Shown here one piece after another: positions 1-7,173 of a stretch of DNA of 64,000 nucleotides (position 1 is its first letter; every line of letters starts with the position of its first letter). Location of the stretch: NCBI GenBank assembly GCA_039023545.1, contig JBCHKQ010000005.1, positions 62,001 through 126,000 of the forward strand, written 5' to 3'. Source of the DNA: Spirochaetia bacterium 38H-sp. GTDB taxonomy: Bacteria > Spirochaetota > Spirochaetia > Winmispirales > Winmispiraceae. The notes below the pieces were generated by a model. That model was not told the DNA's origin, did no database searches, and saw only the letters and a program-made list of their open reading frames with translations. The translations under genes were made by a program, and so were the position numbers.

Positions 1-171
1 AGGCATAAGAGCAGCTGCTCCATTCACATGGACATTGCAGTCGCTCTTCTTAAAATTGTCAAAATCTATGCCTGATATATCTGTCCTTCTCCACTCTTCC
101 TCAAAACCGGAAGGAAGAGCCATATTCTCTGCCATTTTTTCTGCTCGTCTTATTATTGTATTCATATCCAT
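1..171 (-). CDS. sufD: SufD, Fe-S cluster scaffold subunit (N-terminal part only)
   Basis: The reverse strand reads from an ATG at 171 to the window edge without a stop (57 codons); the rest lies to the left. The visible start (MDMNTIIRRAEKMAEN..., then EEEWRRTDISGID) matches the N-terminal EEWRYT-like segment typical of SufD. It begins 4 nt after the sufB stop with no clear Shine-Dalgarno, so translation is probably coupled; an in-frame ATG at 165 is an alternative start. In the SUF system SufD pairs with SufB and SufC to form the scaffold complex that builds Fe-S clusters in the cytoplasm. The call rests on position as much as on sequence, because only the N-terminus is visible. Confidence 0.8.
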   Translation of the reverse strand, partial: MDMNTIIRRAEKMAENMALPSGFEEEWRRTDISGIDFDNFKKSDCNVHVNGAAALMP

Positions 172-175
172 TTGC

Positions 176-1576
176 TTAACCAACTGAGCCCTCCATCTCA
201 AGCTCTATGAGCCTATTGAGTTCTACTGCATATTCCATAGGAAGCTGCTTAACAAGAGGATCCAAAAAACCATTGACTATCATACTTGCAGCCTCATCCT
301 CAGAAAATCCCCTGGACATAAGATAAAAAAGCTGTTGCTCGCTTATCTTACTAACCCTAGCCTCATGCTCTATACGTGCATCACTGGACTTTATATCCAT
401 ATAAGGATAAGTGTTACTGGTAGAACTAGGATCAAGAATAAGGGCATCGCATACTACATGCGACTTTACATCCTTAACATCCTTCTCTACCTTAACAAGC
501 CCCCTATAACTTGCAACACCCCCATCCTTACTTATAGACTTGGAAGTAATAACAGAAGAAGTATGCGGGGCTGCGTGTATCATCTTGGCACCTGTATCCT
601 GCTCCTGTCCCTTCCCTGCAAAAGCTATGGACAACACCTCGCCATGAGCACCCTCACCCATGAGAATAACAGAGGGGTATTTCATAGTCTTCTTGCTGCC
701 TATATTTCCATCAACCCACTCTACCGTAGCACCTTCATAAGCAACAGCTCGCTTTGTGACAAGATTATAAATATCACCTGACCAGTTTTGTATGGTGCTG
801 TATCTGACCCTTGCGCCGGGAAGAGCTATTATCTCTACCACGGCACTATGAAGAGAAGCCGTTGTATATACCGGAGCAGTACACCCTTCTATATAATGAA
901 CAAAACTTCCCTCATCTGCAATTATAAGAGTCCTCTCAAACTGTCCCATATTCTGAGTATTTATCCTAAAATAGGCCTGCAAAGGGATATCCACCTTAAC
1001 CCCTTTGGGAACATAGACAAAACTTCCACCCGACCATACTGCAGAATTTAATGCAGCAAACTTATTATCCCCAGGAGGAATAACCGTACCGAAATATTTT
1101 TTTACAAGCTCAGGATGCTCTCTTACAGCAGTTTCCGGATCGCAGAAAATAACCCCCTTTTCTTCAAGCCCCTTTTGTATATTATGGTAAACCATCTCAG
1201 AATCATACTGAGCACCTACACCTGCCAGGTACTTTCTCTCCGCCTCCGGAATACCCAACCTATCAAAAGTCTTCTTTATAGTATCAGGAACATCATCCCA
1301 TGTTCTCTCAGCCTTATCAGTAGATTTTACATAATAATAAATATCGTCAAAATCAAGCTCTGACAGATCAACCCCCCAATTGGGCATAGGCTTGGATATA
1401 AACATCCTATAAGCGAGGAGCCTAAAATCCCTCATCCACTCAGGCTCGTTTTTATGCTTCGATATCCTTCTTACAACTTCCTCAGAAAGACCCTTTTCTT
1501 CTCTTATAACAGGCTTAACATTATCGGAAAAACCAAACTTATAATCGCCTATATCAACTTTTGACGAGTTCATCAT
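176..1576 (-). CDS. sufB: SufB, Fe-S cluster assembly scaffold protein
   Basis: 466 aa from the ATG at 1576. GAGGAG lies 6 nt upstream of that ATG, so I prefer it over the GTG at 1579. The protein has the SufB beta-helix core ([61 protein letters not shown]) close to the C-terminus. SufB is the subunit on which the nascent cluster is built, in complex with SufC and SufD. Its start overlaps the end of sufC by 23 nt, and sufD follows 4 nt after its stop: one translationally coupled operon led by the Rrf2 regulator at 2642-3055. No sufS or sufU is visible here; they may lie to the left of the window. Confidence 0.96.
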   Translation of the reverse strand: MMNSSKVDIGDYKFGFSDNVKPVIREEKGLSEEVVRRISKHKNEPEWMRDFRLLAYRMFISKPMPNWGVDLSELDFDDIYYYVKSTDKAERTWDDVPDTIKKTFDRLGIPEAERKYLAGVGAQYDSEMVYHNIQKGLEEKGVIFCDPETAVREHPELVKKYFGTVIPPGDNKFAALNSAVWSGGSFVYVPKGVKVDIPLQAYFRINTQNMGQFERTLIIADEGSFVHYIEGCTAPVYTTASLHSAVVEIIALPGARVRYSTIQNWSGDIYNLVTKRAVAYEGATVEWVDGNIGSKKTMKYPSVILMGEGAHGEVLSIAFAGKGQEQDTGAKMIHAAPHTSSVITSKSISKDGGVASYRGLVKVEKDVKDVKSHVVCDALILDPSSTSNTYPYMDIKSSDARIEHEARVSKISEQQLFYLMSRGFSEDEAASMIVNGFLDPLVKQLPMEYAVELNRLIELEMEGSVG

Positions 1577-2330
1577 CACTCTCCTCTATACCGTACTCAG
1601 CCCTTATACTCTCATACCCCTCTCTTTCCAGAAGCTCCACAAGTTCTCTTCCTCCAGACCTAACAATATTCCCCCTGTACATGATATGCACATAATCAGG
1701 AGAAATGTGCTCCAGAATTCGCTGGTAATGCGTAATAATAAGAGCAGAAAAATCACCTCCACGCAAAGAATTAACCCCAACAGAGACATCCTTGAGAGCA
1801 TCTATATCAAGCCCAGAGTCTATCTCATCCAGCATTGCAAGCTTAGGCTGCATCATAAGCATCTGAACAATCTCCATCCTCTTTTTCTCACCACCTGAGA
1901 AACCATCGTTGAGAGAACGATTGATAAAATCCTCCGGAAGCCCAACCGTTTTTACAGATTTTTTAAGTCTTGATATGATATCAGACACAGAGACACTCTT
2001 ATTATCCTGCTTATCAAGAACCCTCTTTATAAACTTACCTATGGTAAGTCCGGGGACCTCAACAGGATACTGAAAACCAAGAAAAATACCCGCTCTTGCT
2101 CTCTCCTCTACAGGCAAAGCCGTTATATCATCACCGTTCCACAATATACTTCCAGACGTAACGATATAAGAAGGATGCCCCATTATCACATTGGCAAGCG
2201 TACTCTTACCAGAACCATTTGGACCCATAAGAGCATGAATCTCTCCGTCATTTACAACAAGATTAACACCCTTTAATATCTTATTACCCTCGACCTCAGC
2301 ATAAAGCTCTCTTATCTCAAGTTTTGCCAT
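1554..2330 (-). CDS. sufC: SufC, ABC-type ATPase of the SUF system
   Basis: 258 aa. The start is placed at the second ATG (2330, MAKLEIREL) because GAGGAG sits 6 nt upstream of it and directly abuts the upstream ATG at 2336. Walker A is GPNGSGKST, the signature is FSGGEKKR, and Walker B is [12 protein letters not shown], all in SufC spacing. SufC is the soluble ATPase that drives conformational change of SufB-SufD during Fe-S assembly and has no membrane partner. It follows the DUF59 gene by 10 nt and overlaps sufB. Confidence 0.96.
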   Translation of the reverse strand: MAKLEIRELYAEVEGNKILKGVNLVVNDGEIHALMGPNGSGKSTLANVIMGHPSYIVTSGSILWNGDDITALPVEERARAGIFLGFQYPVEVPGLTIGKFIKRVLDKQDNKSVSVSDIISRLKKSVKTVGLPEDFINRSLNDGFSGGEKKRMEIVQMLMMQPKLAMLDEIDSGLDIDALKDVSVGVNSLRGGDFSALIITHYQRILEHISPDYVHIMYRGNIVRSGGRELVELLEREGYESIRAEYGIEESDDELVKS

Positions 2331-2340
2331 TAACATCTCC

Positions 2341-2655
2341 TCATATAGGATAACCGAGACTAAACCTTGCAGCCTCGCTCATAAAATCGGGAGTCCACAC
2401 AGGCTCCCACACAAGATTGATATCTAACCTATGAGACTGCGTAAGAGCAGCCACATTAGCCCTTATGGACTCTTTTATAACATCCTCAAGCGGACACCCT
2501 GGATACGTAAGAGTAAAATCTATCTCTATACTCTCATCCTTGACATCCACCCTGTACACAAGCCCCAAATCCGTTATAGGAAGCCCAAGCTCCGGATCGT
2601 AAACATTGGACAAGGCATTATACACAGCCTCTCTTGTTACACTATTCTCTGACAT
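2341..2655 (-). CDS. DUF59/MIP18-family Fe-S assembly protein (SufT-like)
   Basis: 104 aa, with GGAGG 5 nt upstream of the ATG. The sequence has the MIP18/DUF59 hallmarks: an early DPELGLPITDLGLVY segment and the conserved Cys in TYPGCPL. Proteins of this family assist Fe-S maturation or delivery; the SufT/PaaD type is common in suf operons. Its position between an Rrf2 regulator and sufC supports an Fe-S role. The first codons overlap the 3' end of the rrf2 gene by 14 nt. The same fold recurs as the N-terminal domain of Mrp at 36740-37753, so the window encodes two copies of this domain. Confidence 0.88.
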   Translation of the reverse strand: MSENSVTREAVYNALSNVYDPELGLPITDLGLVYRVDVKDESIEIDFTLTYPGCPLEDVIKESIRANVAALTQSHRLDINLVWEPVWTPDFMSEAARFSLGYPI

Positions 2656-3055
2656 CTAAGCCTCCAAAAACCTGCCCTACTGACAGGCTATATATATTTT
2701 CTTCTATCAGACCAATTATCCCAAGAAGAGCACTCCTCACCTTACATGACGCCGTCTTCTTGCAGTCAACAGTATCCTTATCACAAGGGAGATAAGAAGA
2801 ACTATCCTTCAAAGCCTCTGCAACCTGCCCCAACCTCAAAGTAGAAAGATTTGCAGCTAACCTATAACCACCATAAGCACCCTGAAGAGCCTCCACCACC
2901 CCACCACGTGCTAGCTTCTGAAGCAGCTTCTTGAGTCTTGCCTCGGGAATCCCCTCAGCCTCCGCAAGCTCTCTAGCAGAGACAAGCTCATTTTTTTTAT
3001 CCATATAGAGCAACGCAAGCAAAGCATACTCCATATCCCTGTGAATCCTTATCAC
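2642..3055 (-). CDS. Rrf2-family transcriptional regulator, IscR-like cysteines
   Basis: 137 aa from a GTG at 3055 (AAGGAG 5 nt upstream). The N-terminal winged helix is typical of Rrf2 (MEYALLALLYMD; SARELAEAEGIPEARLKKLLQKL; GGYRLA). Three cysteines, C91, C98 and C104, lie where IscR holds its [2Fe-2S] cluster (C92, C98, C104 in E. coli); position 107 is Arg, not the His ligand of IscR. It heads the suf operon, and a 10-bp inverted repeat (3065-3093) lies between its promoter and start codon. The simplest reading is an Fe-S-sensing repressor of its own operon. Cluster binding is inferred. Confidence 0.92.
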   Translation of the reverse strand: MIRIHRDMEYALLALLYMDKKNELVSARELAEAEGIPEARLKKLLQKLARGGVVEALQGAYGGYRLAANLSTLRLGQVAEALKDSSSYLPCDKDTVDCKKTASCKVRSALLGIIGLIEENIYSLSVGQVFGGLDVRE

Positions 3056-3064
3056 ACCAACTCC

Positions 3065-3093
3065 TTAAATAGGACATTTTTTATCCTATTTAA
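3065..3093 (-). promoter_or_regulatory. Candidate Rrf2 operator upstream of the suf operon
   Basis: Perfect 10-bp inverted repeat, TTAAATAGGA (3065-3074) and TCCTATTTAA (3084-3093), with a 9-nt spacer. On the minus strand a promoter-like TTGACT (3121-3126), N17, TAATTT (3098-3103) lies just upstream, so transcription would start at the edge of the palindrome. The rrf2 ribosome binding site begins only a few nt after it. The geometry suits a repressor that blocks initiation. Assigning it to the adjacent Rrf2 protein is inference. Confidence 0.55.
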
Positions 3094-3176
3094 AACAAAA
3101 TTACTATATCATCATTTTATAGTCAATATAAAAGCAGAAAAAAACCGTAATTTCATATAAATCTGATTATAAAAAA

Positions 3177-3225
3177 TTTATACCGAACGCGGGGCACTCA
3201 TGCGTGCCCCGCTGCCCTTGGCAAA
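3177..3225. repeat. Left half of the ACCGAACG structured repeat, also a terminator-like hairpin
   Basis: TTTATACCGAACG (3177-3189) is followed by a perfect 9-bp hairpin, GCGGGGCAC / GTGCCCCGC (3189-3197 with 3204-3212), then CTGCCCTTGGCAAA (3212-3225), itself a mini-hairpin TGCC-CTT-GGCA. This is the order found in the left half of the full elements at 16066, 25085 and 28155. Read on the minus strand it is a hairpin followed by GTTCGGTATAAATTTTTT. It lies upstream of the suf promoter and downstream of the chrA pair. Confidence 0.8.
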
Positions 3226-3268
3226 GAAAATCAAAGCTACCAAAATAAGATAAAAGGACACAGAAAAA

Positions 3269-3853
3269 TCAGAATAGAGCATTACCTATAAAGTGCATAA
3301 CAACACCAAAAAATGCAGCTATACCCATAACAAAAGGAGGAGACAATCTCAACTTCCTTATAAGGAAAAAACTTATAAAAAAAACAATAACCGCAGGCAC
3401 ATAAAAAGCATTCCCTCCTATCTCTACAGACAGCTCAGCCCCTGTTGATAAAAACGCCCCTTTTACAAGAAGGAAAACAGCATAGAGAATAAGACCAAGA
3501 ACAACAGGCCTTAGGAAATAAAACACATGCTCTTTTATGGGGTGTTTCTCCGCCCTTGATATAAGCTCTGCAAATATCATAATCAACAATACAGACGGAC
3601 TTACTACCCCGAGAGTAGCAACAACAGCACCCAAAATCCCAGCAACCCTATAGCCTGTAAATGTTGCAAGATTTATCGCTATTGGTCCAGGCGTCATCTG
3701 AGAGATAGCTATTATATCAGAGAAAGTCCCAACATCGACCCAATTGTTTTTAAGCAACTCATGAGAAGCAAGCGAGATTATAGTATACCCTCCACCAAAA
3801 CCCATTATCCCTATTTTAAAAAACGACACAAAAAGTCTTGCAACCAACATCAT
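3269..3853 (-). CDS. chrA: ChrA-family transporter, second short subunit
   Basis: 194 aa, hydrophobic, with one chromate_transp domain: the family signature GIMGFGGGYTII near residue 15 and MTPGPIAINLATFTGYR near 53. Members with one domain of about 190 aa work as pairs of unlike subunits, whereas long ChrA proteins have both halves fused. The ATG overlaps the stop of the partner gene by 4 nt (ATGA), so synthesis is coupled. Proven substrates in the family include chromate, but many members have unknown anion substrates. Here the pair follows a sulfatase-maturating enzyme, so sulfate or a related oxyanion is a reasonable guess, not shown by sequence. Confidence 0.9.
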   Translation of the reverse strand: MMLVARLFVSFFKIGIMGFGGGYTIISLASHELLKNNWVDVGTFSDIIAISQMTPGPIAINLATFTGYRVAGILGAVVATLGVVSPSVLLIMIFAELISRAEKHPIKEHVFYFLRPVVLGLILYAVFLLVKGAFLSTGAELSVEIGGNAFYVPAVIVFFISFFLIRKLRLSPPFVMGIAAFFGVVMHFIGNALF

Positions 3854-4431
3854 CCGTTTCTCCCGGATATTTTATCTACAAGATAACAGACAAGCCCAAT
3901 AAAAATCGCAGTAAGAAGCACAAAAGCAGGCTCCACATCAAAAAACAATATTAAAACAAAACTTGTAAAAACAAGCAAAAACGACAAAAACGTTTTTTTT
4001 ATATCCTTCAAAAGGGACAGAAACACAGAAAAAACAAGCGCCCCAACCGCAGCCCTAACAGCAACAAAAGCAGCCCCTACTGTCTCATTATCAGAAAAAT
4101 TATATACAAACGCAGAAAAAACAAGAATTACAAAAAAAGCAGGAAGAATAACACCAGAAAGAGCTGCTAAAAGTCCTGCCAGGCCCCTCAGCCTGTAAGA
4201 AATAATCCCCACTGTATTTATAGCTACAGGTCCCGGAATAGTCTGAGCAATAGTTACTATATCAGAGAAAGCAGAATAATCCAGCCATTTTTTCTTATCA
4301 CAAACCTCGTATCTGATTATAGGAATCATAGCATAACCACCACCAAAAGCTACTGCGCCTATTTTTAAAAAAGTGCCAAGAAGCTCTATCTCAGATATGG
4401 ATTTATTTTCCAATGGCCTCTCCAAAAGCAT
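3850..4431 (-). CDS. chrA: ChrA-family transporter, first short subunit
   Basis: 193 aa, hydrophobic, one chromate_transp domain: FLKIGAVAFGGGYAMIPII and QTIPGPVAINTVGIISYRLRG. It is the partner of the protein at 3269-3853; the two share the GGGY and PGP(I/V)AIN signatures but are otherwise divergent, as expected for antiparallel two-subunit ChrA transporters. The ATG at 4431 has a weak ribosome site; a TTG at 4413 preceded by GGAGAGG is a possible alternative. The gene start overlaps the 3' end of the radical SAM gene by 29 nt, so all three genes form one operon. Confidence 0.9.
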   Translation of the reverse strand: MLLERPLENKSISEIELLGTFLKIGAVAFGGGYAMIPIIRYEVCDKKKWLDYSAFSDIVTIAQTIPGPVAINTVGIISYRLRGLAGLLAALSGVILPAFFVILVFSAFVYNFSDNETVGAAFVAVRAAVGALVFSVFLSLLKDIKKTFLSFLLVFTSFVLILFFDVEPAFVLLTAIFIGLVCYLVDKISGRNG

Positions 4432-5473
4432 GTTTTATATATCCTGCCAACGATACTATCTGCTTTTCTCTTGCAATAAGAAATCTTCTGACAGCAGGAC
4501 AGAGATACGAATCTCTATAAGCATAGCATATACCACCACAGAGATAAAAGACCTCGCATTTATTACAAAAGCCCTTATCACCTGCAAAACTCATGAAGGC
4601 ACTAAGAGTATTGGAGTTTAAAATAGAAAAAAGATCAGTATCCCACAAATTACCCAATTTCCACTCGGCAGTACAAAAAAAATCGCAAGGATAGACATCT
4701 CCGTTTTTTTCTATGACAGGAGTAATAATGCATTTCCCTCCCGCAGCACAGGAATACACCGTTTTTCCCAGTGCCCTGGACAATACAGCATCAAACCATC
4801 TTATACTGATACGATTATCGCTCATAATATCGGATACGTACAAATCCCATAAAGAGTGGAGAAAAAAAGCATATTCATCAGCTGTTATTTTTGTGGTAAA
4901 AGGTAAAGGTGGAATAAACTGAAACCAGCGAAGTCTCATTTTTTTCAGTGCTTCATACACCTTCTTTATATTTATTGAAATCAAATCATCTACTACTGTA
5001 AGACAGTTTACACACAATCCTTCTTTTTGAAACAAAGATATATTTTTCTTTACAATATCATAAGAACCACTTCCATTATGGAACCTTCTATTTCTATCAT
5101 GCAAAAGTTTTAATCCATCAATAGAAACACCTACAAGAACTCTATTCTGTTTGAATAATTTTAACAAATCATAATCCAGGATTGTAGCATTAGTCTGTAT
5201 ACTATAAACGCAATCAATACCGGAGTAATCCATAATAGAAAAAAACTGTCTATAAAACTCATGCCCAGCAATCAGAGGCTCTCCTCCATGAAATCCTATC
5301 GCAATCTTTTTTACACCTGCACTCTTAAACTGAGAAGCAAGAAGCTCAACAGTATCAACCAGCATAACACTATCCGTCGTCTTTACGTTATCAGAATGCA
5401 CACCTTTATAGTAGCAATACTGACAAGAAAGATTACACAGCGAAGAAACAGGCTTTAGCATAACCGTTATCAT
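4403..5473 (-). CDS. Anaerobic sulfatase-maturating enzyme (radical SAM/SPASM)
   Basis: 356 aa. The radical SAM cluster motif CNLSCQYCYY (CX3CX2C) is at residues 13-20, GFHGGEPL follows near residue 62, and a Cys-rich SPASM region closes the protein (CIITPVIEKNGDVYPCDFFC, then CNKCEVFYLCGGICYAY). This is the anSME layout: with two auxiliary 4Fe-4S clusters it oxidises the active-site Cys or Ser of sulfatases to formylglycine. The divergent neighbour is a sulfatase with the matching CxPSR site, an obvious substrate. No Shine-Dalgarno precedes the ATG, and a -10 box ends 6 nt upstream, so the mRNA may be leaderless. The operon continues into the ChrA pair. Confidence 0.93.
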   Translation of the reverse strand: MITVMLKPVSSLCNLSCQYCYYKGVHSDNVKTTDSVMLVDTVELLASQFKSAGVKKIAIGFHGGEPLIAGHEFYRQFFSIMDYSGIDCVYSIQTNATILDYDLLKLFKQNRVLVGVSIDGLKLLHDRNRRFHNGSGSYDIVKKNISLFQKEGLCVNCLTVVDDLISINIKKVYEALKKMRLRWFQFIPPLPFTTKITADEYAFFLHSLWDLYVSDIMSDNRISIRWFDAVLSRALGKTVYSCAAGGKCIITPVIEKNGDVYPCDFFCTAEWKLGNLWDTDLFSILNSNTLSAFMSFAGDKGFCNKCEVFYLCGGICYAYRDSYLCPAVRRFLIAREKQIVSLAGYIKHAFGEAIGK

Positions 5474-5480
5474 AGCTTAT

Positions 5481-5500
5481 TATTAAATCGTTTTCTATAA
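5481..5500 (-). promoter_or_regulatory. Operator-like box inside the anSME promoter
   Basis: On the minus strand this reads TTATAGAAAACGATTTAATA. The same box, with G instead of A after the CG, occurs on the plus strand in front of the sulfatase (5566-5585). GAAAACGRTTTA is a pseudo-palindrome centred on CG, the style of LacI-family operators. It covers the spacer and -10 box of the promoter TTGATT (5503-5508), N17, TAATAA (5480-5485), which ends 6 nt before the anSME ATG. Confidence 0.5.
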
Positions 5501-5565
5501 AAAATCAATATATTACAAAATTATCAATAAAACAAATATTTACAAAAAATAAATACCAATATATA

Positions 5566-5585
5566 TTATAGAAAACGGTTTATTA
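5566..5585 (+). promoter_or_regulatory. Operator-like box upstream of the sulfatase
   Basis: TTATAGAAAACGGTTTATTA, the mirror partner of the box at 5481-5500 (about 18 of 20 positions agree). It overlaps the predicted start point of a promoter TTTACA (5539-5544), N17, TATATT (5562-5567) and ends just before the sulfatase ribosome site. Two copies at the two ends of one divergent region point to co-regulation of sulfatase and maturase by one DNA-binding protein, whose gene is not in the window. Confidence 0.5.
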
Positions 5586-5595
5586 TGGAGGCAAA

Positions 5596-7011
5596 ATGAA
5601 ACGACCCAATATCCTTATTATAAACACAGACCAGCAAAGGTGGGATGCGCTGGGAATCAACAACCCCAATTACATAACACCAAATCTGGATAATCTAGCA
5701 AAAGAATCATATATGTTTGACATGTGTTTTGTACAAAATCCATTATGTATGCCAAGCAGAGCAAGTGTTTGGACAGGAAAATATCCTTCTTCTCTTGGAA
5801 TATTGGATATGGCTATACCTCTTCCAGAAGATCAAATAAATATTGCGCATATATTTAATATTTACGGATACGATACATCATATTTTGGTAAGATGCATTT
5901 TATACCACATGCCAACCGTGATCACAGGGAGTTGCATCCATCTTATGGTTTTTCTCACTTGGAAATAAGTGACGAGCCGGGTGCATATGAAGATGATTAT
6001 TATTATTGGGCAGTATCAAAAGAAAAAAATATAAGAGACAGAATAAATCCAGGCATGCCACCGGCTGCCTTTGATTGGTACAGACTGATGGGCAAAAAAT
6101 CAATAAACAGTCCGTATTTTCCGGATGTTCCTCGTGATGATTTTCTAAAAACATGGATAAGTAAAATCCCAAAAGAGCTCAGTCACAGTTCTTTTGTTGC
6201 AGACAAAACATCAGTAAAGATTACTTCCTCATCTTCTCCTTGGCTTATCATGGCAGGCTTTTTTGCTCCTCACGCTCCAATGATTGCGTCAAAAGACTTT
6301 CTTAATTTATATGATGCAACATCTATACAGCTTCCCCAATATACTAAGGAAGAATTAGACAGGCTAAGAAATGCAAATATTTCTATGGACACAGTAAAAG
6401 AGCTTATTCTGGGTTACAGAGCAATGGTATCAGAGGTTGATTATAATGTCGGCAAAATTATCAAGTCGCTTAAGGATTCTGGGGAATATGAGAATACTAT
6501 AATTGTATTTACTTCCGATCACGGAGAATGGCTCGGCGATTGCGGGCGTTTTAGTAAGGGGTATCCTGCAGACGACGCTGTAAGTCGAGTTCCTCTTCTT
6601 ATAAGAATTCCAGAATCCGTATCGGATGTATGCAAACCCGGCAGAGGAATACGAATAAAGGATATATGCGAAGGTGTTGATATATTGCCGACTGTCCTGG
6701 AACTTGCAGGTATAAAGCGCCCCCCTCATCTGGATGGTAAGAGTATATGTAATCTCATAAATGGAGATAGACATAAAGATTTTGCTCTTACAGAGCATAG
6801 AGGCTGGAAAACCATACGCACAGAGGAGTACAGATATCTTATAAAAGATGATGGTAAAGAGTTCTTATGGGACGCCAATAATGATGTGTATTGCCGTAAT
6901 AATCTGGCAGATTATCCTTCCTATAAAGATGTGCTCTCAAACATGCGTCTGTTATTGCTGGAGTTTCTTGTAAAGAGGGACAGAGGTAAAGATCCCGTGT
7001 GGCCTTATTAG
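5596..7011 (+). CDS. Type I sulfatase (Cys-type, formylglycine-dependent), cytoplasmic
   Basis: 471 aa with GGAGG upstream. The fold markers are present: NILIINTDQQRWDAL at the N-terminus (metal ligands), the modification site C51-M-P-S-R (CxPSR), HMHF-like and DHGEWLGD segments. Cys51 would be oxidised to formylglycine by the anSME encoded divergently. There is no signal peptide, so the enzyme is probably cytoplasmic and acts on an imported sulfated sugar or a choline-sulfate-like small molecule; the substrate cannot be read from sequence. The long C-terminal part (DILPTVLELAGI, EHRGWKTIRT) is typical of the arylsulfatase/AslA group. Confidence 0.93.
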   Translation: MKRPNILIINTDQQRWDALGINNPNYITPNLDNLAKESYMFDMCFVQNPLCMPSRASVWTGKYPSSLGILDMAIPLPEDQINIAHIFNIYGYDTSYFGKMHFIPHANRDHRELHPSYGFSHLEISDEPGAYEDDYYYWAVSKEKNIRDRINPGMPPAAFDWYRLMGKKSINSPYFPDVPRDDFLKTWISKIPKELSHSSFVADKTSVKITSSSSPWLIMAGFFAPHAPMIASKDFLNLYDATSIQLPQYTKEELDRLRNANISMDTVKELILGYRAMVSEVDYNVGKIIKSLKDSGEYENTIIVFTSDHGEWLGDCGRFSKGYPADDAVSRVPLLIRIPESVSDVCKPGRGIRIKDICEGVDILPTVLELAGIKRPPHLDGKSICNLINGDRHKDFALTEHRGWKTIRTEEYRYLIKDDGKEFLWDANNDVYCRNNLADYPSYKDVLSNMRLLLLEFLVKRDRGKDPVWPY

Positions 7012-7030
7012 ATTCTTTGCTCTGTTTTTA

Positions 7031-7119
7031 TGCGCCTGCAGGCAGGCATAATGTGCGCTTGTTTTCTTTATATTGTAATCTTTGTTGTTTGCGCGCATTA
7101 TGCCGTTCGGCTTGTTTTA
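7031..7119. repeat. Right half of the ACCGAACG repeat, upstream of speA
   Basis: A small palindrome GCCTGCAGGC is followed by a long hairpin, GGCATAATGTGCGC (7045-7058) paired with GCGCGCATTATGCC (7091-7104; one mismatch), then GTTCGGCTTGTTTTA (7105-7119). This is the order of the right half of the family (mini-hairpin, long hairpin, GTTCGG). It lies just after the sulfatase stop, so it could act as its terminator. It also explains why the reading frame open upstream of the true speA start should not be taken as coding. Confidence 0.6.
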
Positions 7120-7173
7120 TCCTTTTCTATTTTTCCATTGTGTTGTATATTATGTCAAATTATAGAGGTGTTT

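Noticed and set aside
7030..7173. N-terminal extension of SpeA of 48 residues
   Set aside because: The segment is hydrophobic translation of the repeat half-copy; the ATG at 7174 has a ribosome site and gives the normal family length.
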